Source of the DNA: JASHPR01 sp963749145
Lineage (GTDB): Bacteria > Actinomycetota > Actinomycetes > Streptosporangiales > Streptosporangiaceae
Reading direction: 5' to 3'
Length of the DNA stretch: 64,000 bases
Assembly (NCBI GenBank): GCA_963749145.1
Contig: CAVVLN010000004.1
Location: 1,364,001-1,428,000 of the forward strand
Below are positions 16,230-25,193 of this stretch, piece after piece. A program made the translations under genes and the position numbers. How positions within the stretch are numbered: the first letter of the stretch is position 1; each line of letters opens with the position of its first letter. The notes beneath the pieces were generated by a model. It did not search any database. It saw only the letters and a list, made by a program, of their open reading frames with translations, and was not told the DNA's origin.

Positions 16230-18674
16230 GTGGCTGAAGACCTCATAGCGAGCACTGACTCCCGTCCCGAGCAACATCTGTTGCGCGGCTGGCGTTCGGT
16301 GATATTCGCCCCGGTGGGCGACGGCGAGCGAAGCCGGCGCGGAAGCGACGGGGTGCGCCTGGCCGGTGCCGTCCTGGCCCTGGTGTGCTGCGTGCTGGTC
16401 ATCCACTACAACTCGCGCATCGACCAGGCCATTGTCCAGGTCATCCATCCGCCGCCGCGGAGCATCACCTGGCTGGTGACGGTGGTCTACCAGGCCGGCT
16501 CGTTCGGTGTCGTGATCGTCCTGGTGGCACTGGCCCTGGTCGCGCGCCGCTGGGTCATCGCGCGCGACATTGCGTTGAGCGCCGCCGCCACGGCGGCCGT
16601 GAGCGGAATCCTCGTCCTTGCGCTCGGAAGCCGCGGCGGAAGACCGAGCGGAATAGTGATCCACGGCTATTACCTGACCTTCCCGGTCCTCCAGATCGCC
16701 TTGTTCATGGCGGTCGCCACGGCGGCGCTGCCCTACCTGGCGCGGAGCGTGCAGCGCCTCATTGAGATCTTCATCGCCCTGGTGGCCTTGGCCTCAGCTG
16801 TCGGAGGTCACGGGCTGCCGCTCAACGTCCTGGGGAGCCTGGCCATCGGCTGGGGGGCGACGGCGGGGGTCCGGCTCATCTTTGGCTCGCCGCTCGGCCT
16901 GCCGTCGGCCGATGATGTGCGGCTTCTGCTGGAGGAGTTCGGCATCCGCTCGGGCAACGTGCACCCGGCGAGGCGGCAAGTGTGGGGCGTGGCGAAGTAC
17001 GAGGCCACCGAGACGGGCCCGCCCGATTCGTCCGGCCGCCTCGGCATCGAGGTCTACGGCCGGGACGCAGCCGATGCCAGGCTCCTCACCAAGGCGGGCC
17101 GGTTCCTGTTCTACCGGGACTCCGGGCCGACTCTTACCCTCACCCGGCTTCAGCAGGTCGAGCACGAGGCCTACCTCGCCGTACGGGCTGGCCAGGCGGG
17201 CGCCGCCGTGCCTGAGGTCATAGAGGCAGGAACGGCGGGGCCGTCGGGGGACGCGCTGCTCGTCTCCCGCCTGCCGGCCGGGACGGCACTTTCCGAGGCT
17301 GACGCGACTGATATCAGTGATGTCCTTCTGGACGATCTCTATCGTCAGCTGCTAATCCTGCGGCGGACCCGCATCGCGCACGGCGCGATCAGCGGCGACG
17401 CGCTGCTGGCCGACCCGGCGACGCAGACCATCACGGTGGCGGATTTCCGCAACGCCACATCGAACGCCTCGCCAGACCAGCTTGATCGCGACCTGGCTGG
17501 CGCCATGGCCGCGGCCGCCGTGGCGGTCGGTGCCGAACGAGCCGCCGACTCCGCGGCCCGGTGTCTCACGCCGGAGATGCTGGAGGGCGCCCTGAGGCAC
17601 CTGCACCGGCCAGCCCTCGACCCGGCACTCGGCCGGAGTCTGCGGGGCCGGCGCGGGCTCCTCGACGAGGTTCGTCAGCGCGCCGCCCAAGCCAAGTCGA
17701 TCGACGTGCCGAAGCTGGTAGAACCCCGCCGGGTGAGCTGGCCGACACTGATCATGATAATCGGCACGCTCATCGGCGGCTGGGCCCTGATCGGGGTGCT
17801 GATCGATGTCTCCAAGTCCTTCGACACCGTGCTCGGGGCCGATTGGCTCTGGGTCATCGCGGCGTTCATTCTGGCCCAGCTGGTCTTTGCGGCGTCGTCG
17901 GTAGAAAGCATCGGCAGCATCGCCGGGCCGCTTCCGTTCGGCCGGGTACTGGGTGTCGAGATCGCCAACTCGTTCAGTTCCCTGGCCGGCGGGACACCGG
18001 CCGTCTTCGCCACCCGGGTGCGCTTCTACCAGCAACAGGGCTACGACTCGTCGGTGGCGTTGAGCTCGGGTGCCATCATGGCCACGTGTAGCTGGATCGC
18101 CAAGGCCGTGATATTCCTCGTCGCGTTGCCGTTCGCCTGGGGGGCCATCCACCTCGAGGTCACCCCCGAGTCGGGCGGGAACTCGAAACTGGTCTGGATC
18201 ATCCTGGCCGTCGTGGTACTGGTCGCCCTGGTGGCCGGCCTGGCCCTGGCCGTGCCCAGGCTCCGGAATCTGGCGGCCGAGAAGCTGCGGCCGCGGGTGC
18301 GCGACATCTGGGGCAACCTCAGGCAGGTGGCCGCCTCGCCGCGCAAGCTGGTGTTCCTGACCGGTGGCTCGTTGGCCAAAGAGCTGATCGTGGCGATGAC
18401 TCTCTCCGTTTCGCTGCGGGCCTTCGACGACCATCTCCGGCTTCCCGTCCTGATCGTGGTCATCTTCCTGGCCGGGATCATCGGAGGCATCTCGCCGTCG
18501 CCCGGCGGCATGGGAGTGGTGGAAGCGGGCATGATCCTCGGCCTCACGGCGGCCGGCGTCTCGGAGGCCGACGCCACCGCCGCGGTCTTCATCCAGCGCC
18601 TGTTCACGTCGTACCTGCCGCCCATCTGGGGCTGGCTCAGCCTCGTTTGGATGCGGAAGAAGGAGTATCTCTGA
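16230..18674 (+). CDS. Multi-domain membrane protein: PAP2-like helices, kinase-like domain, LPG-synthase-type flippase
   Basis: An 814-residue protein from a GTG. Residues ~45-220 contain about six membrane helices laid out like a PAP2 phosphatase region, but an obvious KxxxxxxRP/SGH signature is missing. A soluble block (~230-490) follows that looks like a degenerate kinase fold (RTRIAHGAISGDALLAD and TVADFRN recall HxD and DFG). The C-terminal half (~500-814) has many helices and the GGISPSPGGMGVVEAGMILGL motif of the lysylphosphatidylglycerol-synthase TM family (MprF flippase-like). A lipid-translocating envelope role is likely. The same architecture occurs in other actinobacteria. Confidence 0.75.
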   Translation: MAEDLIASTDSRPEQHLLRGWRSVIFAPVGDGERSRRGSDGVRLAGAVLALVCCVLVIHYNSRIDQAIVQVIHPPPRSITWLVTVVYQAGSFGVVIVLVALALVARRWVIARDIALSAAATAAVSGILVLALGSRGGRPSGIVIHGYYLTFPVLQIALFMAVATAALPYLARSVQRLIEIFIALVALASAVGGHGLPLNVLGSLAIGWGATAGVRLIFGSPLGLPSADDVRLLLEEFGIRSGNVHPARRQVWGVAKYEATETGPPDSSGRLGIEVYGRDAADARLLTKAGRFLFYRDSGPTLTLTRLQQVEHEAYLAVRAGQAGAAVPEVIEAGTAGPSGDALLVSRLPAGTALSEADATDISDVLLDDLYRQLLILRRTRIAHGAISGDALLADPATQTITVADFRNATSNASPDQLDRDLAGAMAAAAVAVGAERAADSAARCLTPEMLEGALRHLHRPALDPALGRSLRGRRGLLDEVRQRAAQAKSIDVPKLVEPRRVSWPTLIMIIGTLIGGWALIGVLIDVSKSFDTVLGADWLWVIAAFILAQLVFAASSVESIGSIAGPLPFGRVLGVEIANSFSSLAGGTPAVFATRVRFYQQQGYDSSVALSSGAIMATCSWIAKAVIFLVALPFAWGAIHLEVTPESGGNSKLVWIILAVVVLVALVAGLALAVPRLRNLAAEKLRPRVRDIWGNLRQVAASPRKLVFLTGGSLAKELIVAMTLSVSLRAFDDHLRLPVLIVVIFLAGIIGGISPSPGGMGVVEAGMILGLTAAGVSEADATAAVFIQRLFTSYLPPIWGWLSLVWMRKKEYL

Positions 18675-18685
18675 GCGCCGCCCCG

Positions 18686-19132
18686 TTAAGCCCGTAGCTT
18701 GCGGAGAATGCGGGCCAGGTGGGCCCGGTCGGTCTGGCTGAGCCGGTCAAAGGCCCGTTCGGCCTCCGCACCCTGGGCCACGCGGATCGTGTCAAGGACG
18801 CTGGCGCCCTGCTCGGTCACCTCGACCAGGGTGGCCCGCCGGTCGCCGGGATCGGGCCGCCGCCGCACCAGGCGCCGACCTTCGAGGGCGTCGACGACCT
18901 CGGTGGTCGAGCGCGCCGCGATGTGCAGGTAGCCGGACAGCTCCGACAGGCGCATCACCCCGTGGCGCATCAGCACGCGCAGAGCCCGCAGCTGGGAAGG
19001 GCTGATGTCCCACGGGGCCAGGAAATCCTGGGACGTTTCGCGCAGCTGGCGCGCGACAGACCGGAACGCTTCCGACAGCGTCTCGTCATCGCCGGGGTCG
19101 CGCGGGGTCGCCGGGCCGCGATCCTCGGTCAC
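18686..19132 (-). CDS. MarR-family transcriptional regulator
   Basis: About 148 residues from a GTG at 19132. The winged helix-turn-helix region contains SPSQLRALRVLMRHGVMRLSELSGYL, then RSTTEVVDALEGRRLVRRRPDPGDRRA, the MarR wing with its conserved D-x-R. An upstream in-frame ATG (19189) lies inside the palindrome described at 19180-19200, so the shorter start is preferred. It is divergent from an ABC exporter gene, the classic layout of a MarR repressor controlling its efflux partner and itself. The 3' end converges with the flippase gene. Confidence 0.85.
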   Translation of the reverse strand: MTEDRGPATPRDPGDDETLSEAFRSVARQLRETSQDFLAPWDISPSQLRALRVLMRHGVMRLSELSGYLHIAARSTTEVVDALEGRRLVRRRPDPGDRRATLVEVTEQGASVLDTIRVAQGAEAERAFDRLSQTDRAHLARILRKLRA

Positions 19133-19160
19133 CGGAATCGATCCTGGGTCACCGGAATAG
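19121..19160. repeat. 20-bp tandem direct repeat at the MarR start region
   Basis: Two adjacent copies of ATCCT(C/G)GGTCACCGGAAT differ at very few positions. The GTG start of the MarR gene (minus strand) lies in the first copy; the second copy has the same GTG but out of frame. The duplication either arose by slippage or forms part of the control region next to the palindrome. Confidence 0.6.
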
Positions 19161-19179
19161 AGTACCAGCCCCTGCTGTT

Positions 19180-19200
19180 GTACCCTCAAATTGAGGGTAC
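19180..19200. promoter_or_regulatory. Perfect palindrome, probable MarR operator
   Basis: Arms GTACCCTCAA and TTGAGGGTAC flank a single central A, a perfect 10-bp inverted repeat in the gap between the divergent marR and ABC transporter genes. MarR dimers bind such 16-22 bp palindromes. Its AT-rich centre followed by CTCAACAATAGCG could overlap both promoters. Confidence 0.75.
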
Positions 19201-19336
19201 CTCAACAATAGCGTTATCTTCCCGGCCCGCGCGTCCGAGCGCAGGCCCCGACCCGACAGAATCGAGCCGCTTCTTGGCATCACCACCCACGAATCGAGAC
19301 ATCAGCAGCACGGGCCGCAGCCGTGGCCCGAAGACC

Positions 19337-21088
19337 GTGACGGCCGCGGAGAAGGCGCAGGCACACGACGTATCCCTGCGCCGAATCGGGCGGCTGTTCG
19401 CCCCCTACCGCTGGCAGCTGGCGGTCGTGACCGTCATCATCGCCGCCTCCTCCGTCGTCACCGTGGCCTCGCCGTTCCTGCTTCGCGCCATCATCGACAC
19501 CGCGCTGCCGGACCGGAACCTGCGGCTGCTCGTCGTGCTGGTGGCCGGCATGATCGGGATCGCCGCCATCAGCTCGGCCTTCGGGGTGATCCAGACCTGG
19601 ATCAGCACCAAGGTCGGCCAGCAGGTCATGCACGGGCTGCGCACCAGCGTCTTCGCCCACCTGCAGCGGCAGTCGATCGCCTTCTTCACCCGCACCCGCA
19701 CCGGCGAGGTCCAGTCCCGGATCACCAACGACATCGGCGGCATGGAGTCCGTCGTGACCTCGACCGCGACCTCCATCGCCGCCAACCTCACCACCGCGGT
19801 GGCCACCGCCGTCGCCATGGTCGCCATGTCCTGGCGGCTCTCCCTGATCTCACTGGTCGTCATGCCGCCCGCGATCTACCTGAGCCGCAAGGTCGCCCGC
19901 ATGCGCCGGGCCATCACCACACGGCAGCAGCGCGAGCTGGCCGACCTCAACGTCACCATCGAGGAGGGACTGTCGATCAACGGCGTCCAGCTAGCCAAGA
20001 CCATGGGCACCGGCCCGTCCCTGGTTCAGCGCTTCACCGCCTCCTCGGCCCGCCTGATCGACCTGGAGCTGAGCTCCCAGCTGGCCGGGCGCTGGCGGAT
20101 GGCCTCGATGAGCATCATCTTCGCCGCGATCCCCGCGGTCATCTACCTCGCGGCCGGCCTGCCGGTCACCGCCGGGGTCATGACCATCGGCACCCTGGTC
20201 GCCTTCACCACCCTGCAGAACAACCTCTTCCGGCCGATAACCGGCCTGCTCAGCACCGGCGTCTCCGTGATCAGCTCACTGGCCCTGTTCGCCCGGATCT
20301 TCGAATACCTTGACCTGCCGATCGACGTCGACGACCCGGCCCATCCCGTGGAGATCAACCCGGCCCAGATCGCCGGGCACGTCAGCCTCGAGGACGTCAG
20401 CTTCACCTACCCGGGTGCCGACCGCGCCGCGGTCAGCGGCGTCAACATCGACGTGCCGGCCGGCAGCGCGCTCGCCCTGGTCGGCGAGACCGGATCCGGC
20501 AAGACCACGCTCGCCGCACTGGTCGCCCGCCTCTACGACCCCACCGGCGGCACGGTCCGGATCGACGGCATCGACGTCCGCGACATGAGGCTGGCCGACC
20601 TCGCCGCGGTCGTCGGCGTGGTCAGCCAGGAGACCTACCTGCTGCACACCACGGTGCGGGAGAACCTACGCTATGCGCAGCCCGGGGCCACCGACACCGA
20701 GATCGAGGCGGCGGCCCGTGCGGCCCAGATCCACGACCTGATCGCCGGGCTGCCCGACGGCTACGACACCGTGGTCGGCTCCCGCGGCCATCGTTTCTCC
20801 GGCGGGGAGAAGCAGCGCATCGCCATCGCCCGGACCCTGCTGCGCAATCCGCGCGTGCTCGTGCTGGACGAGGCCACCAGCGCCCTGGACACCGAAACCG
20901 AACGCGCCGTCCAGCAGGCGTTCGATGCCCTCGCCCGGGGCCGCACGACCATCACCATCGCCCACCGGCTCTCGACCGTGCGCAAAGCCGACCAGATCGC
21001 CGTCCTGGATCACGGCCAGATCGTCGAAGCCGGCAACCACACCAGCCTCATCGCCAGCAACGGCCGCTACGCCGACCTCGCCGCGTAG
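19337..21088 (+). CDS. ABC exporter half-transporter (membrane and ATPase domains fused)
   Basis: About 583 residues from the GTG used here; a TTG 63 bp upstream is possible and neither has a strong ribosome site. Six membrane helices (type I exporter fold) are followed by the ATPase with Walker A GETGSGKTT, signature FSGGEKQRIAIAR, Walker B VLVLDEATSALD and H-loop IAHRLST. It likely works as a homodimeric drug or lipid exporter. The divergent MarR gene and the shared palindrome suggest ligand-induced expression. The 3' end converges with the nitronate monooxygenase gene, 24 bp apart. Confidence 0.88.
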   Translation: MTAAEKAQAHDVSLRRIGRLFAPYRWQLAVVTVIIAASSVVTVASPFLLRAIIDTALPDRNLRLLVVLVAGMIGIAAISSAFGVIQTWISTKVGQQVMHGLRTSVFAHLQRQSIAFFTRTRTGEVQSRITNDIGGMESVVTSTATSIAANLTTAVATAVAMVAMSWRLSLISLVVMPPAIYLSRKVARMRRAITTRQQRELADLNVTIEEGLSINGVQLAKTMGTGPSLVQRFTASSARLIDLELSSQLAGRWRMASMSIIFAAIPAVIYLAAGLPVTAGVMTIGTLVAFTTLQNNLFRPITGLLSTGVSVISSLALFARIFEYLDLPIDVDDPAHPVEINPAQIAGHVSLEDVSFTYPGADRAAVSGVNIDVPAGSALALVGETGSGKTTLAALVARLYDPTGGTVRIDGIDVRDMRLADLAAVVGVVSQETYLLHTTVRENLRYAQPGATDTEIEAAARAAQIHDLIAGLPDGYDTVVGSRGHRFSGGEKQRIAIARTLLRNPRVLVLDEATSALDTETERAVQQAFDALARGRTTITIAHRLSTVRKADQIAVLDHGQIVEAGNHTSLIASNGRYADLAA

Positions 21089-21112
21089 CGCTGGCGAGCG
21101 CACCCGGCTCGG

Positions 21113-22063
21113 TTACAAGCCGGAGGTGAGCTCGGCGACGATGTCCGCTGCCGGCTGTGACTGCCTCGCGAGCGCCACGCTCTGTCCGGCCCACATCGAG
21201 AGCGCTTCGATCTCACCGGTCGTCCCGTCCATCGGTGGCGCTGGCTCGTAACGAACGATTGATTCGCCCGAGGCGAAGTGCGCGATCACATCGCCCCAGC
21301 CCGGCCGTTGCCCGTCTGGGGGCCGACCCGCGGCCTCCCACGCCTTGGCCGTCGAGTTGCGGAGGGCGCGGTGCGGAGAGTCGGGCCACCCGGCGTCGTA
21401 CAGGTTGGGATACCACTGCGCATCGGTCTCGGCCGCGGCTATCAGCCGACGCCGGTAGTCCTCGTGGATCGGCATCTCCTCGGCCAGCAGGAACCGCGTA
21501 CCCAGCCACGCGGCCTGCGCGCCCAGCGCGAGCACCGCCGCGACTCCCCGGGCGTCCCCGATCCCGCCCGCCGCAATCACCGGCACGGGCGCCACCGCGT
21601 CCACCACCGCGGGCACTAGCGGCAGCGTCGCGACACCGCCCCACACGTGCCCGCCGGCCTCCCAGCCCTGCGCGACGACCACGTCCACGCCGCAGGCGAC
21701 TGCCCGCCGCGCCTCCTCGGCACTGCCGACCGTGTGCATGACCACCCCGCCAGCGTCATGCACGCGCTCGATGTAGCCGCTGGGATCCCCCCAAAGGAAC
21801 GACACGATCCGCAAGCCGGCCTCGAGAGCCTCGTCAAGGTGGCGATGCTGATCCGCGGTGAGAACGAAGTTGCCGCCAAACGGCCGGGCGGTGAGCGCCG
21901 CCGTCTCGCGAACCACGTCTCCGGCGTCAGCGGCCCACGCCAGCGCCACCGTCCCGAGCGCGCCGGCATTCGAGACCGCCGCCGCCAGCTGAGGAACCTG
22001 GGCTATCGGTGCCTGGACGATCGGCTGGTCAATCCCGAGCAACTCGCACACTGGCGTACGCAT
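21113..22063 (-). CDS. Nitronate monooxygenase family flavoprotein
   Basis: A 316-residue TIM-barrel FMN enzyme of the 2-nitropropane dioxygenase/NMO family. Motifs are IDQPIVQAPIAQV at the start, VVVAQGWEAGGHVWG, the FMN-phosphate loop PVIAAGGIGDARGVAAVLALGAQAAWLGTRFL, and the usual C-terminal SGE segment. Enzymes of this family oxidise alkyl nitronates, such as the toxin propionate-3-nitronate, with oxygen; some are ene-reductases instead. It forms a minus-strand pair with the peroxiredoxin-like gene, separated by 44 bp, so both may serve oxidative detoxification (inference). Confidence 0.88.
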   Translation of the reverse strand: MRTPVCELLGIDQPIVQAPIAQVPQLAAAVSNAGALGTVALAWAADAGDVVRETAALTARPFGGNFVLTADQHRHLDEALEAGLRIVSFLWGDPSGYIERVHDAGGVVMHTVGSAEEARRAVACGVDVVVAQGWEAGGHVWGGVATLPLVPAVVDAVAPVPVIAAGGIGDARGVAAVLALGAQAAWLGTRFLLAEEMPIHEDYRRRLIAAAETDAQWYPNLYDAGWPDSPHRALRNSTAKAWEAAGRPPDGQRPGWGDVIAHFASGESIVRYEPAPPMDGTTGEIEALSMWAGQSVALARQSQPAADIVAELTSGL

Positions 22064-22107
22064 CAGCTCAGTCTACGGAGATTGCCCGCTCGCAACGCGG
22101 CCTCCTG

Positions 22108-22704
22108 TCACTGATAGGAGGTCGGCATCGACCCGGACCGGCGGTCCCAGCCGTGGAAGGACGAGTAGTCGCCGGCGTCCCAGGCCTCGCGCAGCCCCGG
22201 CGTGGCCAGGTCCCAGTCCGGGCGGATCTCGGCGGTGGCCGCGCGCAGGTCGTGCCACAGGTCGTAGAACGACGGGCGGCCCCAGAACCAGTAGCCGTTG
22301 TAGACGCTGTGAACGACCAGGCCCGGCTTGAGCACGAGCGTGTGCGGGATCATCGGGTCGTGCTCGGGGTCGGTGTACTCCTTGATGTCGAGGTCTTTCT
22401 GCACCGTCCGGCCGGGGTCGGACAGGAATGTCCACTGGGCGCCGACCGAGGCGCGGAACTCCTGCAGTGTGTGATGGTCGTCGGTGGCGATGGTGGCGAT
22501 CTGGGTGTAGGCGACCGCGATCTCCGGGTAGTGCGCAGCCAGCTCGAGATGCTGCCGGTGCTCCTTCGGGCAGTAGTTGCCGCGGGCGAGGGTGAGGATC
22601 AGGGGATCACGGCCCTGGAGATCACTGAGCGTGCGGACGGTGCCGGTGTGGTCGGGCAGCGCGTAATCGGGCAAGACGCCGCCGGGGACGATGTCGGGAC
22701 GCAT
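22108..22704 (-). CDS. Peroxiredoxin-like / redoxin domain protein
   Basis: About 198 residues from an ATG with an AGGCGG site just upstream; the frame extends further but without similarity. The thioredoxin-fold start PDYALPDHTGTVRTLSDLQGRDPLILTLARGNYCPKEHRQ holds a single Cys in the peroxidatic position (GNYCP). No resolving Cys is obvious, so it would be a 1-Cys-type enzyme. LSDPGRTVQKDLDIKEYTDP and the PHTLVLKPGLVV strand fit the AhpC/TSA superfamily. Likely reduces a peroxide with an external thiol. Confidence 0.75.
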   Translation of the reverse strand: MRPDIVPGGVLPDYALPDHTGTVRTLSDLQGRDPLILTLARGNYCPKEHRQHLELAAHYPEIAVAYTQIATIATDDHHTLQEFRASVGAQWTFLSDPGRTVQKDLDIKEYTDPEHDPMIPHTLVLKPGLVVHSVYNGYWFWGRPSFYDLWHDLRAATAEIRPDWDLATPGLREAWDAGDYSSFHGWDRRSGSMPTSYQ

Positions 22705-24041
22705 GGGGTGACCGCCTCTCAGGTTGCGTTCGCGGGCACGGCCGGCACGGGGCTCATGCCCGCTCCGCCACAAGGACCTGGCTACCAGGAAAGCAGATCA
22801 CCTAGCCCGCCGGATCAGCCGGGAGGGTCAAAGACCCCCTCCTCCGTGACAGGCTGTCGCCGGGCAACGAAGCTGCGGCCCTTCCCGGCCGACGCCCCAC
22901 CAAGCCAGACTCCTCTGTGCAGAACCTGTGGACTGCTTGTGCAAGACGCCGTCAAACCTGTGGGCAGCGTGGGGATAAGGCCCGGGATTCTCGACCGGTC
23001 ACGCACGCGCGGCGTCGTTACCTCGGCGAACACAATGCACACCCTGTGTACGAGAGAAACCTGAAATCATGCACAAGCAATTCTGGCGTCCGCTCATAAA
23101 ATGAGTGGAAGGTTTACCGGCATGCCTATCCAGCTGTGCGTCAAAGGCGAGACCGCAGGTCTGGAGAACCAGACGGTGAACCCCGGACGCCTGAGGGGGA
23201 GAGGGACAAACGTCATGATGTTGGACACGCCACCGAGGGATACCGAGGACCAGCAGGACTCTCGCAGTCGCGGCAAGCGCGATTACCGGCCACGACACAG
23301 GGAACTCCAGCTGGCCGAGCGTGGCCTGGTCTTCGCTTCGATCGCATCGGCAGTCGGCGGCCGCAGCAGCCGCGAGCTCGCGCAGCCCCGGTCGGCCAGC
23401 GGGCGTCACCAGGGCGCACGCGCTCGCTGGCCGCGACTTCGGCGTCGCGGGAGTCACGGACTGGCGATGTGAAGGAGGGCTGGCCCGCCAGCCCGTTGAC
23501 GCAGACATTCTCACCGAAAATTTGCAGCGCAGAATCACCATTGTCGCGTGGATCCGTGCTGGACCACCACCGCAGCGCGCAATGGCGTCCATAAGGCGGA
23601 TATCGCACGTGGGTGTTATCCCGTCCGTCACAACGCGTGACCGTGCGAGCACTGCCGCTGCATCACGAAGTAACGAGAATCGCTAACACTCGCCGGCCAG
23701 GGTTCGCTGCCGCGCGCCTGGCAAGGCCCAGTTTCGTGTCAGGCCGCTTTGATGGCCGAAGCGCAGTACATGGCCTTCACCTAGGTGAAACGGGGCGACA
23801 GGTGGTGGCGGGTCACCTGCCTGGAGGCGACGATACACCCTGGCGGCCACACGCAGCAGTGACGAGGAAGGCTGAGTCCCGAGGAATGAAGGTCGCAGCG
23901 GTGCTTTCGGGAACTTCTTCTCCCCGGAGTTCGTTTACGTCTGTTCGGGCCGGTCGGTGACTGACACGGTGCCGCCGGGGCCGCACCCGGTCTGCGCATT
24001 CAGCGTCATCGGCAGATAGTTCGTTAGAAGGCTCGTTTGTC
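22705..24041. other. 1.3-kb stretch without an intact gene
   Basis: Only short, unsupported frames occur on both strands. The part at 23150-23230 (a leader with GGTGAACCCCGGACGCCTGA ending in an ATGATG start) vaguely recalls the beginning of a group II intron reverse transcriptase, but the frame soon decays, so no call is made. A 13-bp arm of an inverted repeat lies at 23675-23687 and the palindrome CACCTAGGTG near 23780. Confidence 0.35.
23675..23687. repeat. Left arm of a 13-bp inverted repeat flanking the mreB segment
   Basis: Sequence GAGAATCGCTAAC. Its exact reverse complement is at 25587-25599, about 1.9 kb away, on the other side of the split mreB-like gene and its downstream partner. 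The arms are AT-richer than the surroundings, which lowers the odds of coincidence but does not exclude it. Confidence 0.5.
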
Positions 24042-24338
24042 ATGGGGAACATGCTGGCGTTCCTCGGCCGTGACATGGCGGTCGACCTCGGTACGGCGAA
24101 CACCCTGGTGTACGTGCGTGGCCGGGGGATCGTGCTGAATGAGCCGTCGGTGGTGGCGCTCAACACGAATACCGGCAAGATCGTTGCGGTCGGTGCCCAG
24201 GCGAAACAGATGATCGGCCGGACCCCGGGGAACATCGTGGCGGTCCGGCCCCTGAAGGACGGCGTCATCGCCGACTTCGACGTCACCGAGCAGATGCTGC
24301 GCTACTTCATCCAGAAGGTCCACCGCCGCCGCACCTAG
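24042..24338 (+). pseudogene. mreB: mreB-like gene, 5' part
   Basis: Ninety-eight codons encode a typical MreB N-terminus: DMAVDLGTANTLVYVRGRGI (phosphate-1 loop), VALNTNTGKIVAVG, GVIADFDVTEQMLRYFIQKVHRRR. It then hits a TAG created by a small insertion. The rest of the protein continues in the same frame about 100 bp later. MreB is the actin homologue that guides wall synthesis or, in mycelial actinomycetes, spore-wall formation. No mreC or mreD follows, so this is probably an extra paralog. The broken state suggests it is not needed, unless the second part is restarted. Confidence 0.8.
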
Positions 24339-24441
24339 GAGGCCACTGAATAACAGCTTCGGGCGAGAATCCACATGCCTTTGACCTGGATGTTCCTTGA
24401 TCCAAATAGATCGATTCCGGCTTTATTCAGCGTGCTCCTAG
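24334..24441. mobile_element. MITE-like insertion of about 99 bp in mreB
   Basis: The element (24339-24437) is bounded by a CTAG duplication (CCTAG on both sides). Its ends are imperfect inverted repeats: GAGGCCACTGAATAA on the left against GAGCACGCTGAATAA read inward from the right, 12 of 15 identical. It is too short to code for a transposase and AT-richer than the host gene. It brings two in-frame stops (TAG, TAA) and an ATG at 24375. Removing the element plus one CTAG copy leaves the frame one base short, so a small extra deletion also occurred. Confidence 0.65.
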
Positions 24442-25175
24442 CCAAGCCGCGGCTGGTGGTGGCCGTGCCCAGCGGGATTACGGGCGTGGAGCAAAGCGCG
24501 GTGCAAGAAGCCGGGCACCAGGCGGGTGCCCGCCGCGTGTACATCATCGAAGAGCCGATGGCGGCCGCGATCGGCGCCGGGCTGCCGGTGTACGAGCCGA
24601 CCGGCAACATGGTCGTGGACGTGGGCGGCGGGACCACCGAGGTGGCGGTGATCTCGCTCGGCGGCATGGTGACCTCCCAGTCCATCCGGGTCGGCGGCGA
24701 CGAAATGGACCAGGCGATCATCGCCTTCGCCAAGAAGGAGCACTCGCTCATGCTGGGCGAACGGACCGCCGAGCAGATCAAGATGACGGTTGGGTCGGCC
24801 TGCCCGACAGCAGATGAACCGCATGCCGAGATCCGCGGCCGCGACCTGGTCAGCGGCTTGCCGAAGACCATCGTGATCTCCGCGGAGGAGGTCCGGCACG
24901 CGATCGCCGAACCCGTCAGCACCATCGTGGACGTCGTCAAGACCACGCTCGACCAGTGCCCGCCCGAGCTGGCCGGCGACATCATGGACCGCGGCATCGT
25001 GCTCACCGGCGGTGGTGCGCTGTTGCGCGGCCTCGACGAGCGGATGCGCGAAGAGACACAGATGCCGATCCAGCTGGCCGACAATCCGCTGGAGTCGGTC
25101 GTGCTCGGCACGGGCAAATGCGTTGAGGACTTCGACGCCCTCCAGCAGGTGCTGGTACCAGACAGGCGCCGTTAA
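24375..25175 (+). pseudogene. mreB: mreB-like gene, 3' part
   Basis: After about 20 residues encoded by the inserted element, the MreB sequence resumes at LAKPRLVVAVPSGITGVEQ and runs to a normal C-terminus. It includes the adenosine and phosphate-2 motifs VVDVGGGTTEVAVISLGG and GIVLTGGGALLRGLDERM. Frame and codon usage are otherwise intact over ~245 residues, so the disruption looks recent. Translation could restart at the ATG within the element, giving an N-terminally truncated protein that lacks the first nucleotide loop. It is followed 18 bp later by a small gene. Confidence 0.8.
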
Positions 25176-25193
25176 CGGTCCAGAAAGGGGGCC

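Noticed and set aside
23207..23222. Second DosR-like box (GGGACAAACGTCAT)
   Set aside because: Only about 8-9 of 14 positions match and no gene follows it.
23101..23472. Possible group II intron 5' part and reverse transcriptase start
   Set aside because: Only a vague similarity of the leader and the first few codons; no RT motifs (YADD) or intron domain V could be found.
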